Positions 54,585 to 62,784 of a DNA stretch of 64,000 bases are shown piece by piece. The stretch lies in contig NZ_CP081495.1 in assembly GCF_025919725.1 (NCBI RefSeq), positions 744,001 to 808,000 of the forward strand. Direction: 5' to 3'. The DNA comes from Flavobacterium agricola. GTDB lineage: Bacteria; Bacteroidota; Bacteroidia; Flavobacteriales; Flavobacteriaceae. The notes below the pieces were generated by a model, which saw nothing but the letters and a program-made list of their open reading frames with translations, was not told where the DNA came from and made no database searches. The translations under genes and the position numbers were made by a program. Within the stretch, counting starts at the first letter, position 1; each line of letters starts with the position of its first letter.

Positions 54585-55517
54585 TTAATTAATTGTGAGT
54601 TCCCCCAATATTTCTTTACTCATAAACGGTCCACCCGGATAACGCGCTGTATAATCTAAGTTAAGCCAAACCTGATCGCGCTCGTCAATATGATAAAAAA
54701 TTTGTTTGTTTTTGGCTTCTTTTTCAAATAAAACTTCTTTTATTAAATAAATAGCTGTTTCTAAATCTGCTTTAGAACCAATAAGCATTTCGGGGTACAT
54801 ATGCCCTTGGGTATGAATAATACGCGGCGTACCACCTATGGCTTTAATACAAGCTGACATGAAGATGGCATGATCGTCGCAATCTCCCGAAAAATGTTCT
54901 AAAGATTCGCTGGCTGCGGCAATATATTCCTGACCGATAGGATCGTTAACATAATTCCATTTTTCATTAACTTCTTTAAAAACGGCAAAACACTGAATCA
55001 TTTTACGATTTTCGCGATAACCTTTTAAATTAGAAAAATGTTTTGTTGTAGCACTAACAGCAAAATTGCGCACGCCCGGATTTGTAAATTCTACAGCTTT
55101 TAATATTTTGTTTTTATTAGGAAACGGTAAAAGACGTGAAATAATTACATCTTGTGGGTACGGATTATCTTGCATGCTATAAATCATAGAGCGATAATCT
55201 TCGTAAATGTTTGAAAATCCGTAGTTTCCGATTAATGTTCCGTAACCTAAAAGCATTAAATAAATTGCTATTGCAAATAACAAAACGCGTTTAACAGCAC
55301 GTAATAAAAAAAACAAACCCAAAAGAATGGCAATAAAAATTAAGATACGGTCTAAGTGAAAAGGCCAATCGGGGTCAATTATATTTTGATGAAGGATGAT
55401 GAATCCTGGAATCTCGATTAGTACAACAAGTAGCAATATAATAATGCTATCCCAAGGTTTTGGGATAGCAAGTTTTTGAACTATTTTTTTTATATTTTCT
55501 ACTTTAAATCGGGGCAC
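54585..55517 (-). CDS. Membrane-anchored transglutaminase-like protein
   Basis: A 310-residue protein with three N-terminal membrane segments (residues about 22-41, 52-68, 73-92) and a transglutaminase-core domain bearing the triad Cys in FSGDCDDHAIF, His in TQGHMYPEM, and Asp in WLNLDYTA. Bacterial members act as peptidases or crosslinkers of envelope proteins. Its stop is followed after 4 bases by the barrel gene, and one base separates it from the upstream binding-protein-like gene. The target is unknown. Confidence 0.85.
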   Translation of the reverse strand: MPRFKVENIKKIVQKLAIPKPWDSIIILLLVVLIEIPGFIILHQNIIDPDWPFHLDRILIFIAILLGLFFLLRAVKRVLLFAIAIYLMLLGYGTLIGNYGFSNIYEDYRSMIYSMQDNPYPQDVIISRLLPFPNKNKILKAVEFTNPGVRNFAVSATTKHFSNLKGYRENRKMIQCFAVFKEVNEKWNYVNDPIGQEYIAAASESLEHFSGDCDDHAIFMSACIKAIGGTPRIIHTQGHMYPEMLIGSKADLETAIYLIKEVLFEKEAKNKQIFYHIDERDQVWLNLDYTARYPGGPFMSKEILGELTIN

Positions 55518-55518
55518 T

Positions 55519-56364
55519 TTATTTTACGAATTCCTGATAAGAAGGTTTGTGTTGAATTAAATTTAAATCGCTTAACTGATTTACCACCAAGTTAAATGAT
55601 TTTTGATCGAATTTTTTTTGCGACCATTGGGTTAAGCTTAACCATTCTTGCACATCTTTTACTTCTAAATTATAACGTGAAGCTAAGGTTTTATCTATAC
55701 TCGGAATTATTTTAAATTCACAAGTTGTGTTGTTTATAATTTCTAAAATTTGTTCAACAACAGCTGTGCTTTCATCATAAAACTGCTTACGAACGGCAAC
55801 AACAAAACTAGGCCATGGAGTAGGGCATTCGCCAATTTTTTTAAAAACTTTTGCGTCAACCATAGGTTTAGTCATAAATCGTTCCCACATAAAATAATCT
55901 GCTGTTTTATTTTGTAACGCAACAACGGCATTGTCAATTGTATTTACAACTTCAAAATTTAATTGGTTAATGTCCCAATTTTGTAGGTTTGCATTTACTA
56001 CAGACATAAGATGCGAACCAGAACCAAAACGCGAAATAGCTGCTGTTTTACCCTCTAAATCTGCAATTGACTGATATGGTGCGTTATAATCGGCGTGAAT
56101 ACCCCACAATAAAGGTGATTTAACGTAGGTTTGTACGATATAAGAAGAATTTGTAGTTGCTATGTTTTTAATGATGCCTTCGGTTAATATAATAGCAAAA
56201 TCAGTTTCGTTGTTTGCTAACATATCACACATTTTTCCGGTGCCTTCTGGTACATCTGTCCATTGTAAATCAATACCAAACTCACCAAATTCATCATTTT
56301 CTATACACAAGTGCCAAGGCAAATTAAAATGCTCTGGAACTCCAACTATTTTAACGGTTTTCAT
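55519..56364 (-). CDS. Periplasmic-binding-protein-like protein without signal peptide
   Basis: A 281-residue protein from MKTVKIVGVPEHFNLPW (56364); the open frame continues to 56472, but the added residues are hydrophobic junk. It has the type II binding-protein fold seen in SsuA/ThiY-like proteins: EFGIDLQWTDVPEGTGKMCDMLANNETDFAIILTEG, then ADLEGKTAAISRFGSGSHLM and VVALQNKTADYFMWE. No signal peptide or lipobox and no ABC permease or ATPase lies nearby, so it probably works in the cytoplasm. Confidence 0.75.
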   Translation of the reverse strand: MKTVKIVGVPEHFNLPWHLCIENDEFGEFGIDLQWTDVPEGTGKMCDMLANNETDFAIILTEGIIKNIATTNSSYIVQTYVKSPLLWGIHADYNAPYQSIADLEGKTAAISRFGSGSHLMSVVNANLQNWDINQLNFEVVNTIDNAVVALQNKTADYFMWERFMTKPMVDAKVFKKIGECPTPWPSFVVAVRKQFYDESTAVVEQILEIINNTTCEFKIIPSIDKTLASRYNLEVKDVQEWLSLTQWSQKKFDQKSFNLVVNQLSDLNLIQHKPSYQEFVK

Positions 56365-56488
56365 TTTAATAAATTTATAAGCTAATATAATAAATTGTTG
56401 TTTAGTAAAGTCATAAAAAACCAATCCCCGCATAAAAAAATGCAGGGATTGATTCGCAAAATTAATAAACAAACAGACATAAAATCAA

Positions 56489-57997
56489 TTATGATACCGT
56501 AGTGGCAAGCTGTTTTTTCATACTACCGGTTTCTGATAAACGTTGATGAAAAGAAAAAGCTTCGCTTAAAATATGTGGTGTGTGCCCGCCAAATCCAGCC
56601 GCTCGATTATAATAATCTAATAAATCAGCTCTGTAATCTGGATGTGCACAATTGTTTATAATAACTAAAGCACGTTCGCGTGGTGCTAATCCACGTAAAT
56701 CGGCAACGCCTTGATCGGTTACAATAACATCAACATCATGCTCGGTATGATCGTGATGCGAGACCATAGGAACGATTGAAGAAATATTTCCGTTTTTAGC
56801 GGTTGCTGCGGTTACAAATATTGAAATGTAAGCATTACGTGCAAAATCGCCCGAGCCGCCAATACCATTCATCATATTTTTACCTAAAACATGAGTTGAA
56901 TTTACGTTTCCGTAAATATCGCATTCTAACGAGGTATTAATTCCGATAATTCCTAAACGACGAATAACTTCAACTGAATTAGAAATGTTTTGCGGGCGTA
57001 ACATGATTTTAGATTTGTAATGATCTAGATTAGCAATAACCCGATCGTAACAAGCTTGAGAAAGCGTCATAGAACAAGCCGATGCAAAATTCATTTTTCC
57101 AGAATCAATTAAGTTAAAAGTTGAATCTTGTAAAACTTCAGAGTACATTACTAAATCTTCAAAATCAGAGTTTTGTAAACCATCTAAAACAGCATTAGCA
57201 ACTTTACCAATACCGCATTGTAAAGGCATTAATGATTTGGTTAATTTGCCTTGAGCAACTTCGTTTTCAAAAAACTTAATAATATTGTTTGCAATTGCAG
57301 TTGTTGCTTCATCGGCTGGCTGAATATCACCTGGTGCATCTTCAATATCATGAAAAACAATGGCAATTACTTTACTAGGATCTATTTTTAAACTTTCGGT
57401 TCCAATTCTGTCATCTGCCTTTAATATTTCAATTGGTTTACGATTTGGATATTTTGGAACTGAAACTATATCGTGCAATCCTTTAATATTTTTAGGAATA
57501 GCGGTATTAATTTCTAAGATAAGTTTGTCAGCATATTCGGCAATAGCTACGTTATTTCCGATTGAAGTGGTAAAAACCAAAGATCCGTCTTCAAGAATTT
57601 CTGAAACTTCTAAAATTCCAATATCTAAATTCCAAATGCCATCCATAATTTGTTCGCTAGATTCGCTTAAGTGCTGATCAATAAACAAAACTTCTCCTTG
57701 GTTTATGGCTTTACGTAATACATTATCTACCTGAAATGGTAAACGTTTGGTTAATGCATTACTTTCTGACAAAGCAGCATCGGTACCATGTCCTAATGAT
57801 GCTCCGGTTAATAAAGTTATTTTAAGATCTTCATTTTTAGCTCTTTCTGCTAAAGCTTTTAAAACAACTTTAGAATCTCCTCCACGGGTAAATCCCGATG
57901 AACCAACGGTCATTCCGTTTTTAAAAAACTGAGCTGTTTCTTCTGCAGAAACTACTAAATTTTTAAAAGATTCGTATTTTATCCTTTCCAAACTCAT
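56489..57997 (-). CDS. Acetyl-CoA hydrolase / succinate CoA-transferase family protein
   Basis: A 502-residue protein of the Ach1/AarC family: GMTVGSSGFTRGGDSKVVLKALAERA at the N-terminus, VPMVSHHDHTEHDVDVIVTDQGVADLRGLAPRERA and a GIGGSGDFARNAY loop near the C-terminus, the latter close to the active-site Glu region. It would move CoA between acetate and succinate. It is divergent from an AraC-type regulator across 163 bases, and 124 bases upstream of the binding-protein-like gene. Acs at 62785 gives another acetate route. Confidence 0.9.
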   Translation of the reverse strand: MSLERIKYESFKNLVVSAEETAQFFKNGMTVGSSGFTRGGDSKVVLKALAERAKNEDLKITLLTGASLGHGTDAALSESNALTKRLPFQVDNVLRKAINQGEVLFIDQHLSESSEQIMDGIWNLDIGILEVSEILEDGSLVFTTSIGNNVAIAEYADKLILEINTAIPKNIKGLHDIVSVPKYPNRKPIEILKADDRIGTESLKIDPSKVIAIVFHDIEDAPGDIQPADEATTAIANNIIKFFENEVAQGKLTKSLMPLQCGIGKVANAVLDGLQNSDFEDLVMYSEVLQDSTFNLIDSGKMNFASACSMTLSQACYDRVIANLDHYKSKIMLRPQNISNSVEVIRRLGIIGINTSLECDIYGNVNSTHVLGKNMMNGIGGSGDFARNAYISIFVTAATAKNGNISSIVPMVSHHDHTEHDVDVIVTDQGVADLRGLAPRERALVIINNCAHPDYRADLLDYYNRAAGFGGHTPHILSEAFSFHQRLSETGSMKKQLATTVS

Positions 57998-58160
57998 ATA
58001 ACTTATGTATTATTTAATTTTGTAGTGTAATTTTTATCAAATATTTTGTTTTAATTTTAACAAGTAATTTATTTTAATTACTTTGTATCACAATTTACGA
58101 CAATTAACCAATGTCTTAATATCGCAAAAAGACATAAACATATTAAAAAAGGACATAGTT

Positions 58161-58973
58161 ATGGAAAAAAACGGAGAAAAATACTATATAACAGATGTTG
58201 ATCTAGATGCATCAAGCATTTATTGTCACCATGATTTGATGGGGGAACTTTTAATTCCTACACACAGCCATGAAAAAGATCAGTTCTTATATACAGAAGG
58301 CGGTATTGTATATGTAACGACAGAATTAAGAAATTATTTTTTACCTGCTCGACATTTTATCTGGATTCCGGCTGGAGTTAAGCATTCTATTCATCCAAGT
58401 TCTGAAGATGTAATTATGCGTAACCTTTATTTTCCGAAAGAAAAAGGGGATATTGCATTTTATAAATCGGAAGGAATTTACCCAGTAAACGACATTTTAT
58501 TACAAATGATTATGTTTACGAACCGTTGGAATGGGGATTTGCGCAAAGGTTCTAGAAATTATACCATCGCTAAAGCTATTAAAGCTATTTTACCAGAAAT
58601 TTGCCATAATATTTTACCATTATCGTTACCGTATCCAAAAGATGATCGTTTGATAAAGATAATTGAGTACATAGATTCACATATTGACGAGTACTTATTG
58701 TTTTCTGAATTGTCAGCAAAATTTGGCTTTACAGAGCGATCGCTACACAGATTGTTTCAAAAAGATATGGGTATGTCTTTTATTCAGTATTTCACTGTTA
58801 GGCGCATGCTACGCGCTATTGAATTACTTTTAGAGCAACGCCTACCAATTAATGAGGTTGCACAAGCCGTTGGTTATACAAGTACTCCAACATTTAGCAA
58901 TACGTTTAATAAAGTTTTAGGACAACGCCCAAGCGATTATTTAAATAAGTTAGAAATTTTACGAAAAGTATAA
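58161..58973 (+). CDS. AraC-family transcriptional regulator
   Basis: A 270-residue regulator from ATG 58161. An upstream TTG at 58083 extends the frame, but the added stretch is unlike the family. The N-terminal cupin part (HSHEKDQFLYTEGGIVYVT..FIWIPAGVKHSIHP) binds a ligand. The C-terminal double helix-turn-helix (LIKIIEYIDSHIDEYLLFSELSAKFGFTERSLHRLFQKDMGMSFIQYFTVRRML..VAQAVGYTSTPTFSNTFNKVLGQRPSDY) is AraC. It lies opposite the CoA transferase and may control it; this is inference from position. Confidence 0.88.
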   Translation: MEKNGEKYYITDVDLDASSIYCHHDLMGELLIPTHSHEKDQFLYTEGGIVYVTTELRNYFLPARHFIWIPAGVKHSIHPSSEDVIMRNLYFPKEKGDIAFYKSEGIYPVNDILLQMIMFTNRWNGDLRKGSRNYTIAKAIKAILPEICHNILPLSLPYPKDDRLIKIIEYIDSHIDEYLLFSELSAKFGFTERSLHRLFQKDMGMSFIQYFTVRRMLRAIELLLEQRLPINEVAQAVGYTSTPTFSNTFNKVLGQRPSDYLNKLEILRKV

Positions 58974-59005
58974 AAAAAGCACCTGTTTTAACAGGTGCTT
59001 TTTTT
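58972..59005. terminator. Bidirectional terminator
   Basis: AAAAAAAGCACCTGTT and AACAGGTGCTTTTTTT are exact complements between convergent genes. Confidence 0.9.
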
Positions 59006-59010
59006 AGCTA

Positions 59011-59604
59011 TTAATATTTTAATTGAATCCAATTTGGAGATTCTGATGATTTAAATTCCATAAAATAATCGTTCTTTTTATAGGCAACTGCAACATCTGA
59101 ATGACGAGATAAAGCTTCGTTATCAAAATAAACAGTATAAACATAAAAATCGTTTGGTGGAACTACGTAGCAGTATGCACGAATTTTAGAAACCACAAAA
59201 TCTTTATTCTGATTTTTTGAATGATGAGCTAAATTATTTTTATCGTAAAGATTTCTTACAAAGTTTTCTTTAGATTTATTAATTTTAGTTTTGTATCTTC
59301 TTTCAGTTTCACCAACAAATTCATTTCTATTTGATGCTACTGGTGATGTTGCTGGCTCAAAATTGGCATAATCAAAATTGTTTTTTAATATTTTATCATC
59401 ATTTTTAACTAAAAAATAAATATCATTTTTAGAAAAAAACAATGTATCTGCATTTTCATTTTTGATGTGAAATTTTAAAAGATATATGTTACCAACATTT
59501 TCTTTCGGAAATTCATATCCAATATATTTTACATGAACTTGCGCATTCATTGTAAAACAAAAAAACAAGGATAATAAAGTAAAATATAAATATTTAATTT
59601 TCAT
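59011..59604 (-). CDS. Secreted hypothetical protein
   Basis: A 197-residue protein with a signal peptide (MKIKYLYFTLLSLFFCFTMNAQ) and no lipobox. The mature part is beta-rich with many Asn and Lys residues (LKFHIKNENADTLFFSKNDIYFLVKND, AYCYVVPPNDFYVYTVYFDNEAL, FKSSESPNWIQLKY). I recognise no family. A terminator follows the regulator opposite and another lies upstream of the next gene, so it is transcribed alone. Confidence 0.7.
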   Translation of the reverse strand: MKIKYLYFTLLSLFFCFTMNAQVHVKYIGYEFPKENVGNIYLLKFHIKNENADTLFFSKNDIYFLVKNDDKILKNNFDYANFEPATSPVASNRNEFVGETERRYKTKINKSKENFVRNLYDKNNLAHHSKNQNKDFVVSKIRAYCYVVPPNDFYVYTVYFDNEALSRHSDVAVAYKKNDYFMEFKSSESPNWIQLKY

Positions 59605-59700
59605 AATAGGTTATTTAAATGGTTAGATGAATTTTAAGCGTAATTTGTATGTTAACGTAATCTTAAACAAAAAGATTGTGTTACTCCTAAAAATAAATAA

Positions 59701-59738
59701 AAAAAGCAAACATTTTAAAAGTAATGTTTGCTTTTTTT
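59701..59738 (-). terminator. Terminator of the nucleoside phosphorylase gene
   Basis: AAAAAGCAAACATT and AATGTTTGCTTTTT pair around an 8-base loop, 3 bases after the phosphorylase stop on the minus strand. Confidence 0.85.
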
Positions 59739-59740
59739 AT

Positions 59741-60613
59741 TTATTCCGCTAATTTTTTTAATCCTAATTCAATTAATCGTTCTACCGTTTTATACGGATC
59801 TTCACTAAAAGTTCCGTTAGCACGGTTAGCAATAATGGCATTTAAAGATAATGCTTGGTGCCCTAAAAGCTTAGATAAGCCGTAAATGGCTGAAGTTTCC
59901 ATTTCTAAGTTAGAAATCTTGATTCCATCAAAACTAAAGTTATCCATTTTATGGTTTAAATCTGCATCTTGAATGGGTAAGCGTAAAACACGACCTTGTG
60001 GACCATAAAAACCACCAGCTGTTGCAGTAAAGCCAGGGTGTACGCCAGCAATATTTCTGAATTTACTAGCTAAAGTTTCACTGCCTTTAAAAACATACGG
60101 ACGGCCTTTACGTAAATCCCAATTGGTATGTTTAACAAACGCATCTTCAATAGCTGTTTCAGAGATGCCATCGATTTGATAAGAACGCATCATGTTATCT
60201 AAACCAATGGTGTATTCTGAAGCTACAATAGCATCAACCGGAATATTTGCTTGTAACGATCCTGATGTTCCGAATCGAACAATATTTAAGCTTGTTAATT
60301 GCGGTTTTATTTGACGTGTTTTAAAATCAATATTAACTAAAGCATCTAACTCATTTAATACAATATCTATATTATCTGGTCCGATGCCGGTTGAAACAAC
60401 CGAAAAACGTTTGCCTCGAAAAGTTCCGGTATGCGTTTTAAATTCACGCTTTTGGGTTTCAAACTCAATTGTATCAAAATGTTTAGAAACTTTTTCTACT
60501 CGGTTCTGATCGCCCACTAAAATAATATTAGTAGCTAAATCTTGCGGTTTTACGTTTAAATAATAAACGCTTCCGTCTGGATTTATAATTAATTCTGATG
60601 ATTTTATTTCCAT
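59741..60613 (-). CDS. Nucleoside phosphorylase (PNP/UDP family)
   Basis: A 290-residue enzyme of the NP-I family: NIILVGDQNRVEKVSKHFD near the N-terminus, VVSTGIGPDNIDIVLNELD, LNIVRFGTSGSLQANIPVDAIVAS with the phosphate-binding GTSGS, and ISNLEMETSAIYGL with the ribose-binding MET motif. It splits a nucleoside with phosphate, uridine being the likely substrate. It starts one base after the SUI1 stop, with a strong AGGAGGT (60618-60624), unusual for this phylum. Confidence 0.88.
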   Translation of the reverse strand: MEIKSSELIINPDGSVYYLNVKPQDLATNIILVGDQNRVEKVSKHFDTIEFETQKREFKTHTGTFRGKRFSVVSTGIGPDNIDIVLNELDALVNIDFKTRQIKPQLTSLNIVRFGTSGSLQANIPVDAIVASEYTIGLDNMMRSYQIDGISETAIEDAFVKHTNWDLRKGRPYVFKGSETLASKFRNIAGVHPGFTATAGGFYGPQGRVLRLPIQDADLNHKMDNFSFDGIKISNLEMETSAIYGLSKLLGHQALSLNAIIANRANGTFSEDPYKTVERLIELGLKKLAE

Positions 60614-60614
60614 A

Positions 60615-60965
60615 TTAACCTCCTACACGTTTTACTTTATAATTTTTTTTACTTAAATAGTCCATAATCTTGTCACGAAAATTACCCTGAATAATAATTT
60701 CGCCATCTTTTGCAGCTCCGCCAACACCGCATAAAGTTTTAAGTTCTTTGGCTAATGCTTTTAAATCGTTATCAGTTCCTTCAAAACCTTTAATAATGGT
60801 TGCTATTTTTCCTGCTCTATTTTTTTTATCTAAATGGGCTTCTAAGCGTTGGTGATTAGGCGCTAAGGTTTCAGTTACTTCTTCAGTAGATTCAAATTCA
60901 AAATCTTTATTTGTAGAGAAAACAAAACCACCTAAATCTTCTAAACTAGACATTTTTTTTGCCAT
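60615..60965 (-). CDS. SUI1/eIF1-family translation factor (YciH-like)
   Basis: A 116-residue protein. The C-terminal half (DKKNRAGKIATIIKGFEGTDNDLKALAKELKTLCGVGGAAKDGEIIIQGNFRDKIMDYLSKKNYKVKRVGG) is the SUI1 fold with the diagnostic KTLCGVGG. The N-terminal part is acidic and disordered. Bacterial YciH may inhibit aberrant initiation under stress. It is first in an operon with the nucleoside phosphorylase, and its last codons supply the SD-like site of that gene. Confidence 0.93.
   Translation of the reverse strand: MAKKMSSLEDLGGFVFSTNKDFEFESTEEVTETLAPNHQRLEAHLDKKNRAGKIATIIKGFEGTDNDLKALAKELKTLCGVGGAAKDGEIIIQGNFRDKIMDYLSKKNYKVKRVGG
60618..60624 (-). promoter_or_regulatory. Strong SD site before nucleoside phosphorylase
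   Basis: AGGAGGT lies 4 bases before the ATG at 60613. It overlaps the last Gly codons of the SUI1 gene. Most genes here lack SD sites, so it may be coincidental or a coupling signal. Confidence 0.4.
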
Positions 60966-60985
60966 ACCTTATTATTTTAAAATAA

Positions 60986-61012
60986 AAAGACACTGAAAAA
61001 TTCAGTGTCTTT
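60986..61012. terminator. Terminator near the IPNS-like gene
   Basis: AAAGACACTGAA and TTCAGTGTCTTT pair around AAA, downstream of the IPNS-like gene on the minus strand, with T-rich flanks. Confidence 0.8.
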
Positions 61013-61033
61013 AATCTTATATAAATTTACAGA

Positions 61034-61984
61034 TTATTTTTTAATTAATCCTAATTCTACCAATCTTTCGTATAAAAATTCTCCAGCGGTAATGTCTTCA
61101 TATTGTTTTGGATGATTTTCATCAATACAATTTTCTAAACAATTAAGCGGCATAGAGCTTATTGGGTGCATAAAGAAGGGAATAGAATAACGTGATGTAC
61201 CCCATAATTCTCTTGGTGGATTCACAACTTGGTGAATGGTAGATTTTAAACGGTTGTTAGAATGGCGTGATAACATATCACCTACATTAATAACTAACTG
61301 ATCATCTTCTGCAATAGCATCAATCCATTCGCCTTTGTGATTTTGCACTTGCAGTCCTTTACCTTGAGCTCCCATTAATAAGGTAATTAAATTGATATCG
61401 CCGTGAGCTGCAGCGCGAACTGCATCTTTTGGTTCGTCTAAAATAGGAGGGTAGTGAATTGGGCGTAAAATTGAATTTCCGTTTTTAACGTAGTTGTCAA
61501 AATAAAATTCATCTAATCCTAAAAAAATAGCTAAAGCACGTAATACGTAAACTCCAGTTTTCTCTAGCATTTTATAAGCTTCTTTAGTTGTAGCATTAAA
61601 CTCAGGTAATTCTTCAACTAAAACATTTTTTGGGTATTCAGCTTCTAATATCGGATCGTTCTCAACAAATTGACCAACATGCCAAAATTCTTTTAAATCT
61701 CCAACTTTTCTGCCTTTAGCCGATTCTTTTCCGAAAGAAACATAACCGCGTTGCCCGCCAATTCCAGGAACAATGTACTTTTCCTTAGTTTCGATAGGTA
61801 ATTCGAATAAGTTTTTAACTTCTTTATATAAGTCGTCAACCAATTTAGGTTCTAAAAAGTGACCACTTAATGCTACGAAACCAATTTCTTCGTAGGCTTT
61901 TCCGATTTCATTTACAAATTTTTGTTTACGTACCGGGTCATCCGATAGGAAATCACGTAAGTCAACACTAGGAATGTTTTGCAT
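61034..61984 (-). CDS. Isopenicillin N synthase-like 2OG-Fe(II) oxygenase
   Basis: A 316-residue enzyme with the DIOX_N start (IPSVDLRDFLSDDP) and a jelly-roll oxygenase domain. The metal triad is HGDINLITLLMGA (His-x-Asp) and the distal His in NRLKSTIHQVVNPP; RYSIPFFMHP holds the 2-oxoglutarate-binding Arg region. No beta-lactam synthesis genes are nearby, so a metabolic hydroxylase or desaturase is more likely than antibiotic synthesis. It stands alone. Confidence 0.9.
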   Translation of the reverse strand: MQNIPSVDLRDFLSDDPVRKQKFVNEIGKAYEEIGFVALSGHFLEPKLVDDLYKEVKNLFELPIETKEKYIVPGIGGQRGYVSFGKESAKGRKVGDLKEFWHVGQFVENDPILEAEYPKNVLVEELPEFNATTKEAYKMLEKTGVYVLRALAIFLGLDEFYFDNYVKNGNSILRPIHYPPILDEPKDAVRAAAHGDINLITLLMGAQGKGLQVQNHKGEWIDAIAEDDQLVINVGDMLSRHSNNRLKSTIHQVVNPPRELWGTSRYSIPFFMHPISSMPLNCLENCIDENHPKQYEDITAGEFLYERLVELGLIKK

Positions 61985-62075
61985 TGTACTTAGTAGTTTG
62001 TATAATTTTTACAAAAGTATAAAATAAATGGTTTGCTTGTTTAAAAAGATGCCATTAAGGTTTAGTTTTTTGCAA

Positions 62076-62531
62076 TTAATCAAAAAATTTATAAAATTCG
62101 CTATAAGAATGTTGTAAATCTAACACCAAAGCATTGGCTTTGTTAGTATCGGTTTCTAAATTTAGTGATTTTACCAAAATCATATGCGGATGTAACCATT
62201 TGTGCAATTCTTCATGTGCTTGGCCCGTCATGGTACAACTTTTAATTAATTGATTGTTTTGTTGCTTAACCTGATCTGCCAAAGCCTTAAAATCGGTTTG
62301 TCCTTCTTGAATAAAAGCATTTACCAAAGCTTCTCCTTGAGATACAAAAGGTTTCATTTCAGGGTTTACAGCCCATTTTTCGCCTTTGTTAAGTTCCAAT
62401 CCGTTCGGATTAGTTTGGGGTTGGTTTACTATTTTTGTTGTTAATTCATCAACTTCTACTAGCTCGTTTTTCTGATTGCAACTGATGCAAAATCCAACAC
62501 AGATACTTAAATAAATTATTTTTTTTATCAT
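62076..62531 (-). CDS. Small hypothetical lipoprotein
   Basis: A 151-residue protein starting MIKKIIYLSICVGFCISCNQ, with lipobox CISC (Cys18). The mature region is helical with AVNPEMKPFVSQGEALVNAFIQEGQTDFKALADQVKQQNNQLIKSCTMTGQAHEELHKWLHPHMILV, including a possible metal-binding HEELHKWLHPH cluster. I recognise no family with confidence. It is transcribed away from acs. Confidence 0.75.
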   Translation of the reverse strand: MIKKIIYLSICVGFCISCNQKNELVEVDELTTKIVNQPQTNPNGLELNKGEKWAVNPEMKPFVSQGEALVNAFIQEGQTDFKALADQVKQQNNQLIKSCTMTGQAHEELHKWLHPHMILVKSLNLETDTNKANALVLDLQHSYSEFYKFFD

Positions 62532-62580
62532 AATTTTTACAGCTTAGTTTAAAGAATAACTTACATATAATAAAGAAATA

Positions 62581-62640
62581 ATGCTGTATTTATTGCTTTT
62601 ACTTGCATTTTTTATTCAACTTAAAATACTTTTTGGGTAA
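62581..62640 (+). CDS. Possible 19-residue membrane micropeptide
   Basis: ATG at 62581 opens a 19-codon frame that encodes an almost wholly hydrophobic peptide (MLYLLLLLAFF, then IQLKILFG) ending in TAA. It lies between the small lipoprotein and acs, behind an A-rich leader. Short hydrophobic frames arise by chance in AT-rich DNA, so this is only a candidate. Confidence 0.15.
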   Translation: MLYLLLLLAFFIQLKILFG

Positions 62641-62784
62641 ATGATTAATTTCAGACTTTTTCTTCCCGAATTATTTTTTTATAAAAAAAGGTTAATTAAA
62701 TTAGTAACTTCATAATGTAATTTATTTTTTTAAGTCAAATACATAAATAATAAAAACACAATTAACTAACTAACAAAAACAAGA

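Noticed and set aside
61034..61984. Beta-lactam biosynthesis gene
   Set aside because: The isopenicillin N synthase fold is shared by many oxygenases, and no peptide synthetase or other antibiotic gene is present.
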